Shown piece by piece: positions 4,472-5,120 of a DNA stretch of 5,120 nt. Numbering within the stretch: position 1 is the stretch's first letter; each line of letters starts with the position of its first letter. The notes beneath the pieces were generated by a model, which worked only from the letters and a program-made list of their open reading frames with translations, ran no database searches and was not told where the DNA came from. Source of the DNA: Planctomycetota bacterium (lineage in GTDB: Bacteria > Planctomycetota > Phycisphaerae > WQYP01); assembly GCA_021828925.1 (NCBI GenBank), contig JAJZCT010000282.1, positions 1 to 5,120 of the forward strand. Direction: 5' to 3'. Position numbers and translations under genes: made by a program.

Positions 4472-5120
4472 CCGACCGCCGCCGCAACTCCGGATTTCCC
4501 AACTGGCCGCAGGCCGCCATCAGTGGTTGGCCAATGGTGGCTCGTCGCTTAGCCAAAATTCCCAATCCGCGCAAGTGCTGCAGAAATGCCACAATAGTCT
4601 CAGAATTACTGGGCGAAAATCGTACCGGAGTTTGGGGATTGTAGGCAATAAGATTCACAGTTACCGGCAGGCCTTGACACCACTTTGCGAGATTCTCCGC
4701 ATCCGCCGGCGAATCGTTAACACCATTCAGCATGACGTATTCAATAAGAAATCGCGTGCGGCGCGACCGCGGATAATCCAGTAATGCTTGACGCAACTCT
4801 GCCAGTGGAACGGCTTTATTGATGGGCATAAGCGTGCTGCGCAGGGCGTCTGTTGCAGCAGTCAGGGAAATTGCCAAACGCAGGGATGGCCAATTCATAG
4901 CTGCGAGCTTGCGGATACCATCTACCCGGCCCACCGTTGAAACGGTGATGCGCGAAAGCGGGATATTAAATTCCCCAGGTGCACAAATTGCCGCAATCGC
5001 CTGGGTAACGGCGGAAAAATTATCCAGAGGCTCGCCCATACCCATAAATACAATGTTGCGGATATCGGGTACCGGCAGGTCACCCCCTGCATCAGCGCGC
5101 AAAAGTTCGCGGGCGGTTCT
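4398..5120 (-). CDS. rlmN: 23S rRNA/tRNA adenine-C2 methyltransferase RlmN, C-terminal part
   Basis: This radical-SAM enzyme methylates C2 of A2503 in 23S rRNA and of A37 in some tRNAs. The gene enters from the right edge, so its first part, including the CX3CX2C iron-sulphur motif, is outside the window; 240 residues are visible. A TTG at 5102 is internal, since the frame stays open to 5120. Family blocks in order (fragment numbering): IVFMGMGEPLDN (23-34), RITVSTVGRVDGIRKL (57-72), LAISLTAATDALRSTLMPIN (82-101), EYVMLNGVNDS (127-137), VNLIAYNP (155-162) and AACGQL (202-207). The last contains Cys204, equivalent to the methyl-carrying Cys355 of E. coli. Departures are SLTA for the usual SLHA, and IGQPLMAACGQL where E. 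coli has RGDDIDAACGQL. The last 24 codons and stop lie inside the 3' end of the convergent glycosyltransferase gene; the tail after the Cys is 36 residues against 29 in E. coli. No terminator separates the two genes. Confidence 0.95.
   Translation of the reverse strand, partial: RTARELLRADAGGDLPVPDIRNIVFMGMGEPLDNFSAVTQAIAAICAPGEFNIPLSRITVSTVGRVDGIRKLAAMNWPSLRLAISLTAATDALRSTLMPINKAVPLAELRQALLDYPRSRRTRFLIEYVMLNGVNDSPADAENLAKWCQGLPVTVNLIAYNPQTPVRFSPSNSETIVAFLQHLRGLGILAKRRATIGQPLMAACGQLGNPELRRRSVSASGGPQSYFQESPAIVVRNVPR

Noticed and set aside
4272..4784. 170-codon plus-strand frame overlapping the glycosyltransferase end and rlmN
   Set aside because: It is antisense to clear rlmN family blocks and out of frame with the glycosyltransferase; Arg-rich shadow translation.
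1..5120. tRNA, rRNA, CRISPR array or replication origin
   Set aside because: No cloverleaf, rRNA segment, regularly spaced repeats or DnaA-box cluster was seen on either strand.

Overview
The window is ordinary bacterial chromosome with one untidy, probably mobile-element-scarred end. It carries four clearly recognisable housekeeping-type genes and one family I cannot name. The best taxonomic guess is Planctomycetota or a near relative, from recall only: the ClpP has the variant AMSGG active-site context and an N-terminal QMTVDEMLLENR segment that I associate with the second ClpP paralogue of that phylum, and the unnamed protein has the look of a planctomycete hypothetical. No marker gene fixes this.

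Layout. Positions 1-219 hold an Arg-rich reading frame open at the left edge, which resembles the C-terminus of a transposase. It abuts (210-359, minus strand) a 49-codon remnant that looks like the N-terminus of a winged-helix domain, cut short. A 113-bp A+T-rich divergent spacer follows, then an unnamed 177-residue protein on the plus strand (473-1006). A 136-bp spacer with two hairpins leads to an aldo/keto reductase (1143-2270). A 204-bp spacer rich in inverted repeats precedes a ClpP peptidase subunit (2475-3197). A 104-bp spacer and a strong ribosome binding site lead to a family-4-type glycosyltransferase (3302-4471). Its 3' end overlaps, tail to tail by 74 bp, an rlmN gene on the minus strand that runs off the right edge (4398-5120).

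The reductase, clpP and glycosyltransferase point the same way, but their 100-200 bp gaps do not suggest a tight operon. Their jobs (redox of small carbonyls, protein turnover, glycan transfer) give no obvious shared pathway. RlmN modifies 23S rRNA and tRNA and is a separate transcription unit.

I found no convincing new multi-gene system. The points most worth checking are the mobile-element/winged-helix junction, an (AC)5 tract that separates two alternative starts of the unnamed gene, the folded leader of clpP, and the convergent overlap with rlmN.
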